From NCBI RefSeq assembly GCF_009846885.1, contig NZ_WUWM01000009.1, forward strand, positions 124,001-188,000: DNA of 64,000 nucleotides. The letters run 5' to 3'. The stretch's first letter is position 1. Every line of letters starts with the position of its first letter. This stretch comes from Paenibacillus puerhi. GTDB taxonomy: Bacteria > Bacillota > Bacilli > Paenibacillales > NBRC-103111. The translations under genes and the position numbers were made by a program. A model generated the notes under the pieces. It searched no databases and was not told the origin of the DNA. It was given only the letters and a program-made list of their open reading frames with translations. This document shows, one piece after another, positions 26,380 through 36,150 of the stretch.

Positions 26380-27177
26380 ATGGGCCATTTCATTCCGTTT
26401 TCCTTTTTTTCCGGTTCGTTGTTTGCTCGAAAGGTTTGTCAGGTCTATCTCCCTGCCGGATATGAGGACGGCGAGGACAACCGTTATCCCGTCGTTTATT
26501 TGCTTCATGGGCTGAATGGAGACGAAACAAGCTGGACGGTAAAGGGGAACGCCGAAGCGACCCTCAATGCGATGATGGCAGCGGGGGAACTTAGTGAAAG
26601 TATCGTCGTGATTCCGAATGACGGCGGTTACGGTCACGGAACATTCTATGTGAACTGGTATGACGGCACCGGCCGCTTCGAGGATTATTTCTTGTATGAC
26701 CTGATTCCGGCGATTGACCGTGAATTCCGTACGATCGCCGATCGCACTCGCCGCTCGCTTGTGGGCCTGTCCATGGGCGGCTACGGCGCCTTTTCGCTGG
26801 CCTTGCGCAATCCCGAAACGTTCGGGGCCGCAGGCAGCATAGCCGGAGCGCTGATCTCCACCTCCCTGCTGACGCCGCAGGAGTACAGATCGGAGACGCC
26901 TCGTATTATGGGCCCGCTGCATGGTCCTTATGCCAAGCAGCTTGATTTACATGTGCTTGCCGCACAGCGCGTCCGGGAAGACCTGAGGCCCGCTTTGCAT
27001 TTCAACTGCGGGCGCGGGGACTATTTATTCCCGGCTAACCAGGCGTTCAAGGCGCTGCTCGATCAGATCGGCTATGAGCACGAGTATCTGGAATTCGAAG
27101 GGGAGCATCAGTGGTCCTACTTCGCCGAGCATCTGTCCGACGCTCTGCGTTTTGTAGAGCGGGAGCTTCACGGCTAA
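26380..27177 (+). CDS. Esterase D-like alpha/beta hydrolase
   Basis: A 265-residue serine hydrolase. The nucleophile elbow is GLSMGG (Ser131), the oxyanion region YLLHGLNGDETSW (40-52), the acid is probably the Asp of GRGDYLF, and the catalytic His is in GEHQWSYF (His243). There is no signal peptide, so it is cytoplasmic. The group includes S-formylglutathione hydrolase-like and acetyl-xylan-type esterases; the substrate is not readable. The start follows GAGGGGAAGTAAT. It ends just before a strong terminator. Confidence 0.87.
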   Translation: MGHFIPFSFFSGSLFARKVCQVYLPAGYEDGEDNRYPVVYLLHGLNGDETSWTVKGNAEATLNAMMAAGELSESIVVIPNDGGYGHGTFYVNWYDGTGRFEDYFLYDLIPAIDREFRTIADRTRRSLVGLSMGGYGAFSLALRNPETFGAAGSIAGALISTSLLTPQEYRSETPRIMGPLHGPYAKQLDLHVLAAQRVREDLRPALHFNCGRGDYLFPANQAFKALLDQIGYEHEYLEFEGEHQWSYFAEHLSDALRFVERELHG

Positions 27178-27202
27178 GCGCATCCGGCGCAGGCCAGTTG
27201 GC

Positions 27203-27256
27203 AAAAAACCGTGGGTTTTCTCTGGTCTTGACGACAGGAAAGTCCCACGGTTTTTT
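27203..27256. terminator. Bidirectional terminator
   Basis: AAAAAACCGTGGG (27203-27215) and its reverse complement CCCACGGTTTTTT (27244-27256) enclose a 28-base loop. A-run and T-run on the two sides serve both the esterase and the large minus-strand sensor. Confidence 0.9.
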
Positions 27257-27284
27257 GCTATTATTTTTTTCCTGCAAGGTCGCC

Positions 27285-30200
27285 CTAGGAGGTAGGGACG
27301 GCCGGGTGGGAGTCGGGCTCGCGAAGACCGGCATTTTTATCCTGCTCGTCTTGACGCTTGGGCAGAACGACATGGAAGGAGGTGCCTTCATCCAGGAGGG
27401 ACACACAGTCGATACGGCCTCCGTAATGCTCCGCATAATTTTGGGCGATATGCAGGCCAAGCCCCGAATTGGCCGATTCGGACTTGGTCGAGAAGCCTTT
27501 ATCAAATATTCGCTTAAGCTTCTCTTCTGGAATATATGAGCCGGTATTAAACACGGTAAGGTGGTAGCTGTCCGGCCGCTCCGCAATCGTCAGCTTGACC
27601 GTCCTGAGCGTATCTTCATCGGGGATCGCTTCAACGGCATTCTTAAGTAAATTATGAATAATGCTTGAAAAATAGCTGATGGGCAGCGTAAGCTGCTCGA
27701 ACGTGCAGTCAAGATCCCCGCTAATCTGGAGCTCGATCCGCTTGGAAATGCAGGTAAGAGAGAGGTGGTTTAGCACGACCCCAAGCACCGGGAATTTGAC
27801 GGAGCCGACAATCGATTGGTGGACGATCTCCTTGCACCAGACCGAGATATAATCTTTGGCCATATCGTATTTATTCATCATCAATAGCGCATGAACCGTT
27901 TGAACGTTATTGATCAGCTCGTGCTGAGCCTTGCGGATATTCAGCATAGTCGCTTCGGATGACTGAACCCAGCGCTCCTTCTCGCTCAGTTGCAAACGGA
28001 TACTCTTCTCCTGCTCTTCCAGCATCTGGAGCTTGTAATTTTTGGATTCCAAATGCTCCCAAAGCTTGGCATTCTCGATCAGTACGGCAATTTCCGAAGC
28101 AAGAAGCTTCAGGGTGTGCAGACGCTCCTCATGAAACACGTAGGTCGCGAGATTGTTTTCCAGATACAGCACGCCGACCAGCTGGCCTGAACGGGCGATC
28201 GGCACCGACAGAACCGAGCGAGGCCGGTGGGACTGAATGTACGGATCCTTCGCGAATAGCTCCGATCGTACCGCATCGACGAGCAGGACCGGCTCTCCCG
28301 TTCGGGCCGAATACTGCATCACGGAGACCGCGGCATGTTGGCAATGCTCAAGGGAGGAGCCGTGCAGAGCCTCGAACGGAGCATGCAGAGCTTTCTCCGC
28401 TTCGATGAACAGCCGCCCGTCCCGAACGAGCGCAAGCAAGCCTCGTTCGGCGCCAGCGTTCTCCAGAACGACCGCCATGATAAGGTCCAGCATTTGCTGG
28501 AAGATCGCTTCGCTATACATGGCCTGGGAGGCCTTCACGATGCTGGACAAGTCGATGGAGGACTCGGCCTGGCCCCGTTGAACGAGATGCGGATACCGTT
28601 CATCCAGCTCGGCGGCCTTCCGAACCATCCCGCATTGAAGATACAAGCTGCGCGCCTCGAGCAAATAGGGGCGGGCAACTTTCAGCTTGCCGAGCTGCCA
28701 ATAGTGCTTGGCTGCACATTCGTTGGCCATTGCCTCATAGTGGACGAAGCGGAATTTACCCGCATAATGAATGGCCTGATCATACTTCTCCTCCGCGACG
28801 CTGCGCGACCCCGTTAACCGGTTCCACTCTGCTTCCAGCAGCAGCTGGAGATGCAGGAGATTGTCCGGGGTATGCTGGGCCCACTTGCCGAGGAAGCGCA
28901 GACTGACCTGGATGCGGCGGCGGTACCTCTTCTGCTCCGAAGTACCGGCATCCGGATATAAGCCCATCAGGACCATGGCATAGTTGAAATGATGAAGTTG
29001 CACATGCAGCATGCCGAACACCGTAAGCAAGGTAGCCTCCGCCTCGTCCAGCAGCTTCTTCGCTTCCGGCAGCCGGCCAAAAAGATAATACGTTTGCGCT
29101 TGCATGGCATAGTACGTATGAATAACGGCATTGTTGGTATAGCCGGAGAGCTGGGCAAGCTCCTCGTCGGTCATAAAGCATTCCGTTACCGGACTACCCG
29201 GCAAGGAGAGATGGGCCGTTTGTTCATTTAGATTGTGCGCATAACGCTGAAGAATGGTCAGGATCATGGACGTGTCGCGATCCTTGGCCCTAACTATGAA
29301 ATTTTGGTATTGCTCGGTCTCCTTGAGCACCTCAGCCAGATGATCTCCTTTAAACAGCCGGAGAAAAAAACTGAACGTGATCGAGTAACCGGCGTACACG
29401 AAATCCCCCGATTCGACTCCGAAATGATAAGCCTTGCGAAGCTGCTCCACATTGGTGCCGACATGCTCCTTCAGCTGGCTCGTGAAGGCTCCGTAACCGA
29501 AATATACCTTGCACTTCACCGGCAAATACTCAAAGGTCTCGCTCAGCTTTACCCCAAGCATGCCGTAGTCGTAGCCCGCTTGCAGACGGCCGAGCATCGA
29601 GCTCATGATGACCCCGTATGTGGAGAAGGCGAGTGCGCTTGCCTCCGTATGCCCGTTTTTCAGTGAGTAATTGAACATGCGCAGCATCAGATAAATGTAG
29701 AGCTCCGAGTTCAAGTAATAGGCGGGCGCGATCAGATTAAGCAGAAGGCGCATCACGGCCTTATGCTCGGCATCGGTCATGACGGGAATATCGAGCAGAT
29801 CGTCAATGCGGCGCGCGCCTTTGCGCAGCTGTGACTTCATCAGCTCCCAGAGAATAGCCGGCTTGCCGATCTTGGCGCTGATCCGGATGCCGAACAGCTG
29901 CAGTCCTTCCAGGCCGAGACGCAGGGCCTCTTCATGCTCGCCCGTGTTTGTACACAGCACCATCATGAGGGTGTAAGCTTCTGCTTTCTCCGATCGGGTA
30001 CGGGCATGGCGAATAGTTACCGAGAAGGACTCCTTCGCCTCATCGAAGTAGCCGCATAAGTATTCCAGCTCCGCCTTCTCGAGCTGAAGCGCATAGGCCA
30101 GTTCATACTGGCTATGCCACCGGTCCGCCATCAGCAGCTCGCATCCGTGCAGGGCAAAGCGGAGGCCCATGTCGTAGGCGGAGCTTGTCTTGGCGCGGCG

Positions 30201-32510
30201 GCAAGCGAGCAGATTCAAGCGGGCAAGACGTTCGCGGTCCTCGACGGCTTGCAGCAGGGAGGCTCCGAGATTCAACTGGCTGGCGACTTCGAAGGCATTG
30301 CTTTCCAAGGTGCCCGCATGCCGGTAGCGCTGCTCCATCATCTGGCCGATATGAAGGTGGATGCCGATTTTGCGTTCATCGGAAACCATGGAGTACATGG
30401 CTTGATATACACGGTCGTGCAGAAATTTATAGGTGTGCTGGCCCCTATCGATGCCTTTGACCTTCCTCGAGCCATGTATCAGACCGTCCTGTTCGGCCGC
30501 CAACAGATGCTGACGGATCACTTCGGGGTTCAGACCGGTGGATAGCGCGAGAATATCGTCTGTAAATTGATGGCCGATGCAGGCGGCATGCATAAGCAGA
30601 TGCTGAAGCTCCTCAGGCAGACGGAGAATTTTGTTAATCATAAAGTCGACGACGTTATCGGTCATATGAAGCTCTTGAATCTTGGCTTCGTCCCAAGTCC
30701 ACTGGCAGGCGTCATAATCGAACCAGAGCAGTTGCTGATCATAGATGGAACGGAAAAATTGTTTGGTGAAAAAAGGATTGCCCTTCGTCTTCTGCATCAT
30801 CAATTGCGACAGCTTACATACGGATTGTGCGCAGGGACGCAAGCTTTCGGCAAGCAGACGCTCCATATGGTCGGATCGAAGAGGCTCGAGACGTATTCCT
30901 GTGAGGGAGAAGCTTTTACTCCGTTGGATGCGGTCCAGCAGACCGCGCAGCGGATGTTCGCTTCCGACCTCCCGATCGCGGTAAGCGACGATGTACAGAC
31001 AGTGGCTCCCAGCCGATCCTATGCTCATATCTTGAAAGAGCTGAAGGGATGCTGCATCGGCCCACTGCAGATCATCCAGGAAGAGGACAAGAGGCTGATC
31101 CTTGGATGAAAAGGCGGACAGAAAATGTTGCAGCGTCGATACGAAGCGGTTATGCATTTCAGCGGGCGGCAGCTTCGGCAGAGGCACCTGCTGCCCTAGA
31201 ACGGCTTCGAGCGAGGGAATCATATCCACCAGAATTTGTCCGTTGGAGCCCACGACGTGAAGAATTTGCTTTCTTTTGCTCTCCAGTTCGCTTTCCACGA
31301 GCGTAAGCAAGTGCTGCTGCAACTGATTGCCTATTTGCTGAAGAGCATAGTAAGGCGTATCCCTTTTGAACTGATCGAACTTGCCGGCGACGAATAAGCC
31401 GCCCCGCTGCTGAACGATCTTCTGGAATTCATGAATCAGATACGATTTGCCAATTCCGGAGATGCCGGAAACCGACACGATTTCTTTGCTTCCTTCCGAA
31501 GCCCTCGTATAGGCGTCCTCCAGGGTTTGCAGCTGCTCCTCCCGGCCGTAGATCGTCTCCGAGATCGAGAATTGATCCGATATCGACTCCGCTTCAATCT
31601 CGTAGTCATCAAGAAACCCTTCGGTCAACAGCCTGTCGAGCGCCAGGTTCAGGTCCCGCCGCAGAGCGAAAGAGCTCGGGTACCGCTGCTCGGGCTCCTT
31701 CATCAAGCATTTGCCGACGATATCCGAGATCGGCTTCGGAATGTGCCAGGCCGTCAGCGGCACAGGCTCCTTGGCGACATGGGCGTGCATCAGTCCGGCG
31801 ATATCCTCGGTGTCGAACGGGAAAACGCCGCTCAGCATGCGGTAGAACAACACGCCAAGGCCATAAATATCCGTACGCGCGTCCAAGCGGCGGCTCAGCC
31901 GTCCAAGCAGCTCGGGCGCGGCATACCATATTGGATCCTTGTCACGGGTCAGCATCGACAAGCTTTCCGATCCGAGCTCGGTTGCCGCAGAGAGCGGAGT
32001 CACCCGATGGAGCTCGGTTAATTTGCAGGATTTCCGATTTGATTCGACAAAAAAAGCTTGTGGCGAAAGCGCCAAATGGACATGCTTGGTCTGGTGCAGC
32101 CTGCTTACAGCTTCGGCCATTCCTGTAGCCAGATGGAGAAAAAGCGTCAGCTCGAGCGGACTGGACTTAAGATAGGAAGCGAGCGGCTGGCCTTCGATTA
32201 CGGTCATTAACAGAGCGGGAGCGCCTTGCCAGCGGCCTTCCTGCTCGGGCATCCAGATGTCGGCGGCTTGAAGCTTGGCGGCTATATGGAATTCGGTTTG
32301 CAGCTTCCGGGAAGCGGGCTCGAGTGAATGCTCGGGAAGTATAGTTTTAAAGTATCGAATGAGGCCGGTAGTTCGTTCTTTGGCTCGGAATAGACCGGTT
32401 TGACCATATTCATCAACCGATTCGACAGATGTTTCATTCAAATCCCATACCAATGCAGCGACCTCCGATGCTAGATCTTCTGATGCTATTTTACTTTCAT
32501 TAACTGGCAT
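27285..32510 (-). CDS. Giant hybrid sensor: pseudokinase-AAA-helical repeat-GAF-histidine kinase
   Basis: A 1741-residue soluble signalling protein. Residues 1-300 are a protein-kinase fold with the VAIK-type Lys55, the APE motif (198-200) and the DIYGLG segment (Asp214), but the catalytic HRD is His-Leu-Ala (145-147) and the DFG position reads Thr-Glu-Leu (165-167), so it is probably a pseudokinase. An AAA_16-type ATPase follows with Walker A GISGIGKS (349-356) and Walker B LVLFLDD (Asp479-480). Long helical TPR-like repeats fill about 650-1320; a GAF domain is at about 1340-1480. The end is a Spo0B-like kinase: QHELINNVQTVHALLM with His1530, N-box NLLKNAVEAIP, G2 SGLGLHIAQN. The layout resembles cyanobacterial-type ATP-binding sensor kinases. 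The ATG has no clear ribosome site; a TTG lies two codons upstream. No response regulator is adjacent. Confidence 0.88.
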   Translation of the reverse strand: MPVNESKIASEDLASEVAALVWDLNETSVESVDEYGQTGLFRAKERTTGLIRYFKTILPEHSLEPASRKLQTEFHIAAKLQAADIWMPEQEGRWQGAPALLMTVIEGQPLASYLKSSPLELTLFLHLATGMAEAVSRLHQTKHVHLALSPQAFFVESNRKSCKLTELHRVTPLSAATELGSESLSMLTRDKDPIWYAAPELLGRLSRRLDARTDIYGLGVLFYRMLSGVFPFDTEDIAGLMHAHVAKEPVPLTAWHIPKPISDIVGKCLMKEPEQRYPSSFALRRDLNLALDRLLTEGFLDDYEIEAESISDQFSISETIYGREEQLQTLEDAYTRASEGSKEIVSVSGISGIGKSYLIHEFQKIVQQRGGLFVAGKFDQFKRDTPYYALQQIGNQLQQHLLTLVESELESKRKQILHVVGSNGQILVDMIPSLEAVLGQQVPLPKLPPAEMHNRFVSTLQHFLSAFSSKDQPLVLFLDDLQWADAASLQLFQDMSIGSAGSHCLYIVAYRDREVGSEHPLRGLLDRIQRSKSFSLTGIRLEPLRSDHMERLLAESLRPCAQSVCKLSQLMMQKTKGNPFFTKQFFRSIYDQQLLWFDYDACQWTWDEAKIQELHMTDNVVDFMINKILRLPEELQHLLMHAACIGHQFTDDILALSTGLNPEVIRQHLLAAEQDGLIHGSRKVKGIDRGQHTYKFLHDRVYQAMYSMVSDERKIGIHLHIGQMMEQRYRHAGTLESNAFEVASQLNLGASLLQAVEDRERLARLNLLACRRAKTSSAYDMGLRFALHGCELLMADRWHSQYELAYALQLEKAELEYLCGYFDEAKESFSVTIRHARTRSEKAEAYTLMMVLCTNTGEHEEALRLGLEGLQLFGIRISAKIGKPAILWELMKSQLRKGARRIDDLLDIPVMTDAEHKAVMRLLLNLIAPAYYLNSELYIYLMLRMFNYSLKNGHTEASALAFSTYGVIMSSMLGRLQAGYDYGMLGVKLSETFEYLPVKCKVYFGYGAFTSQLKEHVGTNVEQLRKAYHFGVESGDFVYAGYSITFSFFLRLFKGDHLAEVLKETEQYQNFIVRAKDRDTSMILTILQRYAHNLNEQTAHLSLPGSPVTECFMTDEELAQLSGYTNNAVIHTYYAMQAQTYYLFGRLPEAKKLLDEAEATLLTVFGMLHVQLHHFNYAMVLMGLYPDAGTSEQKRYRRRIQVSLRFLGKWAQHTPDNLLHLQLLLEAEWNRLTGSRSVAEEKYDQAIHYAGKFRFVHYEAMANECAAKHYWQLGKLKVARPYLLEARSLYLQCGMVRKAAELDERYPHLVQRGQAESSIDLSSIVKASQAMYSEAIFQQMLDLIMAVVLENAGAERGLLALVRDGRLFIEAEKALHAPFEALHGSSLEHCQHAAVSVMQYSARTGEPVLLVDAVRSELFAKDPYIQSHRPRSVLSVPIARSGQLVGVLYLENNLATYVFHEERLHTLKLLASEIAVLIENAKLWEHLESKNYKLQMLEEQEKSIRLQLSEKERWVQSSEATMLNIRKAQHELINNVQTVHALLMMNKYDMAKDYISVWCKEIVHQSIVGSVKFPVLGVVLNHLSLTCISKRIELQISGDLDCTFEQLTLPISYFSSIIHNLLKNAVEAIPDEDTLRTVKLTIAERPDSYHLTVFNTGSYIPEEKLKRIFDKGFSTKSESANSGLGLHIAQNYAEHYGGRIDCVSLLDEGTSFHVVLPKRQDEQDKNAGLREPDSHPAVPTS

Positions 32511-32622
32511 AATCAACCATAAAACGACTCATTTTCATTTGGAAGACGGTACAACTCCATCCAGCATAAGGAAAACTAACCGGCGTGACGAATCCTTATT
32601 TCTCAATCCCTCTTATATGAGA

Positions 32623-32628
32623 TATAAT
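32623..32628 (+). promoter_or_regulatory. -10 box of the epimerase gene
   Basis: A perfect TATAAT lies 32 bases before the epimerase ATG. The -35 region is weak (TTCTCA at 32600-32605, 17-base spacer). Confidence 0.5.
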
Positions 32629-32659
32629 GTAGGGCATAATCAATGGCGGAGGAATGCAG

Positions 32660-33568
32660 ATGAAGGTGGCAATCACCGGTGGGACCGGTTTTATCGGGAA
32701 ACACTTGATCGACTATTATATGAAACAGAAGGCGAGCCTGCTCGTCGTCGTACGCAAAAAGCAAAAATCGGATCATCCGCTGGTGCGGTACGTCACCTGG
32801 GATGAGCTGGACGCGAACAGCCGGCTGCTGGAAGGGGTCGACGCCATCGTCAACCTGGCTGGCGAGACGATCAATCAGCGCTGGACGGACGAAGCGAAGA
32901 AGCGGATCATGCAGTCCCGGCTGGACGCCGTTGCTCGTGTCCGAGCCTGGATCGAGGGCATGGAAACCAAGCCTGCGCTGATCAACGCTTCCGCAGTGGC
33001 CATCTACGGCATGTCGGAGACGGAATCGTTTATTGAGGAAAGCGAATGGAGGAAGGATGACTTTCTGTCCAGTGTCGTCGATGAGTGGGAAGCTGCCGCC
33101 GAGCAGATTCCCGATACACGGGTCGTGCTGCTGCGGCTCGGCGTCGTTCTGGGCAAGGACGGAGGCGCGTTCCCCAAGATGATAGCTCCGTTCAAATGGG
33201 GGGTAGGCGGCCGGATCGGGACCGGGACGCAGCCTATGTCGTGGATTCATATCGACGACTTATGTCGGCTGATCGACTTTTGCATCGGCGACGCGGAGCT
33301 GGAAGGACCCGTGAATGCCACGAGTCCTGTCGCTGTCAGCAATGACGAATTCGGCAGGAAGGTGGCGAAGCAGCTCGGCAAGCCTTACCGATTCCCGGTA
33401 CCTGCGTTCATCATGAAGCTGATGTTCGGTGAGATGAGCCAGCTGCTGCTGAAGGGCCAGCGGGTTTTTCCCAAGGTCGCGCTGGATCGAAATTTTCATT
33501 TTAACTACCCGGTTATCGAGCTTGCGCTGATGGATCTGCTGCCGGAGCGGAAGCAGGTGAAGGCATAA
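32660..33568 (+). CDS. TIGR01777-family SDR epimerase
   Basis: A 302-residue atypical short-chain dehydrogenase of the TIGR01777 family (YfhF/YfcH type). It has the NAD(P)-binding start KVAITGGTGFIGKHL, the family NLAGETINQRWT segment at about 70-82, the active-site region NASAVAIYG with its Tyr, RLGVVLGKDGGAFPKM and PMSWIHIDD, plus the C-terminal DUF1731 portion with ELALMDLLPE. The in vivo reaction is unknown. The start is the ATG seven bases after GGAGG; an ATG two codons earlier sits on the ribosome site. The next gene starts two bases after its stop. Confidence 0.9.
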   Translation: MKVAITGGTGFIGKHLIDYYMKQKASLLVVVRKKQKSDHPLVRYVTWDELDANSRLLEGVDAIVNLAGETINQRWTDEAKKRIMQSRLDAVARVRAWIEGMETKPALINASAVAIYGMSETESFIEESEWRKDDFLSSVVDEWEAAAEQIPDTRVVLLRLGVVLGKDGGAFPKMIAPFKWGVGGRIGTGTQPMSWIHIDDLCRLIDFCIGDAELEGPVNATSPVAVSNDEFGRKVAKQLGKPYRFPVPAFIMKLMFGEMSQLLLKGQRVFPKVALDRNFHFNYPVIELALMDLLPERKQVKA

Positions 33569-33570
33569 CG

Positions 33571-33876
33571 ATGCTGACTTACGGGAGTACGGATGTGCAG
33601 GAGCTTCAGTTCACCGAGATGAAGCACGTCGTAGACATTCGCGATGGGCAATGGGTGGATGTCTATGTCCAGGTAGAGACGGCGGAGCCTAAGCTTATTC
33701 CGGCTTCGATCGCCGAGCTCGGCGCTTTGTTGATCGCCACGAGAGACGGGCTGCTGGTGGACATTGCCGCGCAGGATGAGGGAAGGGACTGCGAATACCA
33801 GTTTACAGAGTCGGAGAAGGCGCAGCTGCGTCTTTACTTCGAGCGTCACGTCCAGCCTGCACTTTTAACCAAATAA
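33571..33876 (+). CDS. Hypothetical protein following the epimerase
   Basis: A 101-residue soluble, slightly acidic protein that I do not recognise. It looks like a beta-rich N-terminal part (MLTYGSTDVQELQF, GQWVDVYVQVETAEP), a hydrophobic helix (AELGALLIATRDGLLVDIA) and a C-terminal amphipathic helix. It starts two bases after the epimerase stop and ends at a terminator, so it belongs to that operon. No motif suggests a function. Confidence 0.7.
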   Translation: MLTYGSTDVQELQFTEMKHVVDIRDGQWVDVYVQVETAEPKLIPASIAELGALLIATRDGLLVDIAAQDEGRDCEYQFTESEKAQLRLYFERHVQPALLTK

Positions 33877-33878
33877 AG

Positions 33879-33915
33879 CTAAGCCCTGGCCGGGAAAATC
33901 CGGTCAGGGCTTTTG
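33879..33915 (+). terminator. Rho-independent terminator
   Basis: AAGCCCTGGCCGG and CCGGTCAGGGCTT form a 13-base stem with one wobble pair and a six-base loop, then TTTT. Right after the hypothetical gene. Confidence 0.88.
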
Positions 33916-33990
33916 AACATTCGGCGTTAGCAGGAGCGGTTTCCCGCGTTCTCCTGGTACCAGGGCGTCAGCGGGGTCTATCCGGTTCGA

Positions 33991-36150
33991 TCACGAGTTT
34001 TTCTTCTCCAGCGCGGCCCGCAGCGCCTCCTCCAGACTTGAGCCGAGCGATACGTTGTCGCTGAACTGCTCGACCATCTGCGACTGCTGCCGTTTAGCGC
34101 TTTTTCCTCCCCGGCCTCCCGGCGAATCCCCGAGCATCTCGATCACATTGCAGGGCTTGCATTGCGCATATTTGCCGGCTTTGCCTTCATGAAGCTCCAT
34201 TTTTTTGCGGCATTGGGGGCAGCGCTTGTTTAACAGCGGGGCTTCAGCGGCCCGGCGGTAGCTGCATTCCCGGTTGCTGCATACCAGCCGCTTGCCCTGC
34301 TTGCCCTTGATCTCCTGCAGCGGATTGCTGCACTCCGGACAGCGGGAGCTGGTCAAGTTATGGGGCTTGTATTCGGCGCTGCTGACCTTGACCTCGCGAA
34401 CGATGGATTCCGTTTGCTTGCGGATGCGGCTCATGAATGCGTCGGCATCGCCCTGGCCGGTGGCAATACGCTGAAGCTCCTGCTCCCAAGAGGCGGTGAG
34501 CTCCGAGGAACGAAGCTCGGGCGATACCAGATGGATCAACTGAGCCCCCTTACCCGTAGGCTGCAGGGTGTTCATCCGCCGTTCGATCGTATCGGTCTGC
34601 AGCAGCTTCTCGATAATATCGGCCCTTGTGGCCGGCGTGCCCAGCCCTTGCTTCTCCATCACGGTTAACAAGGCGGCTTCCGTATAACGGCCGGGAGGAC
34701 GGGTCATCTGCTTGTGCAGGGAAAGACGGCGCGTATCCAGCTTCTGTCCTTGCGTCAGCGGAGGCAGCTCCTGGGCAGCGCCGGCGGAGTCCGGCGTCTG
34801 GCCGTCCGCATCGTCGTCTCCACTCTCGGCCCAGACCGCTTCCTCATATAGCTGTCTCCAGCCTTGCTCGCGCACGACACGTCCGCGGGCGTGGAAGGAC
34901 TCTCCCCCAAGCTGAACCATGACCGTCGTTTCGTCGTAGCGGTAGGCAGGATAGAAGAGGGCGAGGAACCGTTTGACGATCAGATCGTACAGCTTGCGCT
35001 CGTCGGCCCCCAGCAGTTGAAGCGAGGGTCGTTCATCCGTCGGAATAATCGCATGGTGATCGGTGACCTTGCTATCATCGGCGATCCGCTTGGAAACGGG
35101 CAGCGGTTTGGCCAGCAAGGGCTTGATCAGAGATGCGTAAGGCGGCACCTGAAGCGCTCTAAGCCTTCCTGCAAGCGTTGGTACGATATCCGTGGATAAA
35201 TAGCGCGAATCGGTTCGCGGATACGTGACAAGCTTATGCTGCTCATACAGCCGCTGCAGCACGTTCGACGTCTGCTTGGCCGTAAAGCCGTACCGCTTGT
35301 TGGCATCCCGCTGCAGCTCAGTCAGATCGTAGGCGAGCGGATGAGGCTCCTGCTTCTCCGTGCGCTTCAGACTCGCAACCTGAGCAGAGGCGGCGCGTTC
35401 GAGCTTCCGGACAAGGGCTTCGGCCGCGGACTGGTCGAAAAGCCGCCCATCCGGCACAGCCGAGCTTCTCCATTGGCCCTGGAAGGAGCCGAAGTCGCCT
35501 CGCAGCAGCCAATAGTCCTTGGACTGGAACGACTGAATCTGCTTCTCGCGGTCCATCAGCGCCGCTAGTGTTGGGGTCTGAACGCGACCCGCTGCAAGCT
35601 GAGCGCTATGCTTACAGGTGAGGGCTCGAGTCAGGTTCAGCCCGATCAGCCAGTCGGCCTCAGCCCGGCACACGGCAGACCGGTACAGCCGGTCATAATC
35701 GCGTCCTGGCTTGAGTGAGGCGAAGCCGTCGCGGATCGCTTTATCCGTCTGCGAAGAGATCCAGAGCCGCTTGTACGGCTTCCGCCATTGCACCAGCTCC
35801 ATGATCCAGCGCGCAACCAGCTCTCCTTCCCGTCCGGCATCGGTGGCAATAATGAGTTCTTTCAAGTCGCCGCGCTTCGCGAGGGCGGAGATGGCTTTAA
35901 ACTGAGGCGTCGTCTCGCGGATAACCTTGAGCTTCATGCGGGCCGGGATCAGCGGAAGATCCTCCAATCGCCATTCCTTGTAGCTCGGGTTATAGTCCTC
36001 AGGCTCCGCCAAGGTGACCAGATGCCCCAGCGCCCAGGTTACCACATAGGCTGATCCTTCATAATGATGCTTGTGTTTCTGCCCACAGCCCAGCACGCGT
36101 GCAATTTCTTTGGCGACACTGGGCTTTTCGGCCAATACCAGGGATTTCAT
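33991..36150 (-). CDS. topB: DNA topoisomerase III
   Basis: A type IA topoisomerase of 719 residues that relaxes and decatenates DNA at replication and recombination intermediates. The TOPRIM domain has Glu8 in LVLAEKPSVA and the acidic cluster ATDAGREGE (Asp104, Glu108). The active-site Tyr310 is in VTYPRTDSRYL. The C-terminus carries two four-Cys zinc ribbons (CPEC...CSNREC and CPQC...CKPC), then a basic Ser/Lys tail. Length fits Bacillus TopB. The ATG was chosen over a TTG two codons upstream. It is transcribed alone, divergent from the WYL regulator. Confidence 0.93.
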   Translation of the reverse strand: MKSLVLAEKPSVAKEIARVLGCGQKHKHHYEGSAYVVTWALGHLVTLAEPEDYNPSYKEWRLEDLPLIPARMKLKVIRETTPQFKAISALAKRGDLKELIIATDAGREGELVARWIMELVQWRKPYKRLWISSQTDKAIRDGFASLKPGRDYDRLYRSAVCRAEADWLIGLNLTRALTCKHSAQLAAGRVQTPTLAALMDREKQIQSFQSKDYWLLRGDFGSFQGQWRSSAVPDGRLFDQSAAEALVRKLERAASAQVASLKRTEKQEPHPLAYDLTELQRDANKRYGFTAKQTSNVLQRLYEQHKLVTYPRTDSRYLSTDIVPTLAGRLRALQVPPYASLIKPLLAKPLPVSKRIADDSKVTDHHAIIPTDERPSLQLLGADERKLYDLIVKRFLALFYPAYRYDETTVMVQLGGESFHARGRVVREQGWRQLYEEAVWAESGDDDADGQTPDSAGAAQELPPLTQGQKLDTRRLSLHKQMTRPPGRYTEAALLTVMEKQGLGTPATRADIIEKLLQTDTIERRMNTLQPTGKGAQLIHLVSPELRSSELTASWEQELQRIATGQGDADAFMSRIRKQTESIVREVKVSSAEYKPHNLTSSRCPECSNPLQEIKGKQGKRLVCSNRECSYRRAAEAPLLNKRCPQCRKKMELHEGKAGKYAQCKPCNVIEMLGDSPGGRGGKSAKRQQSQMVEQFSDNVSLGSSLEEALRAALEKKNS

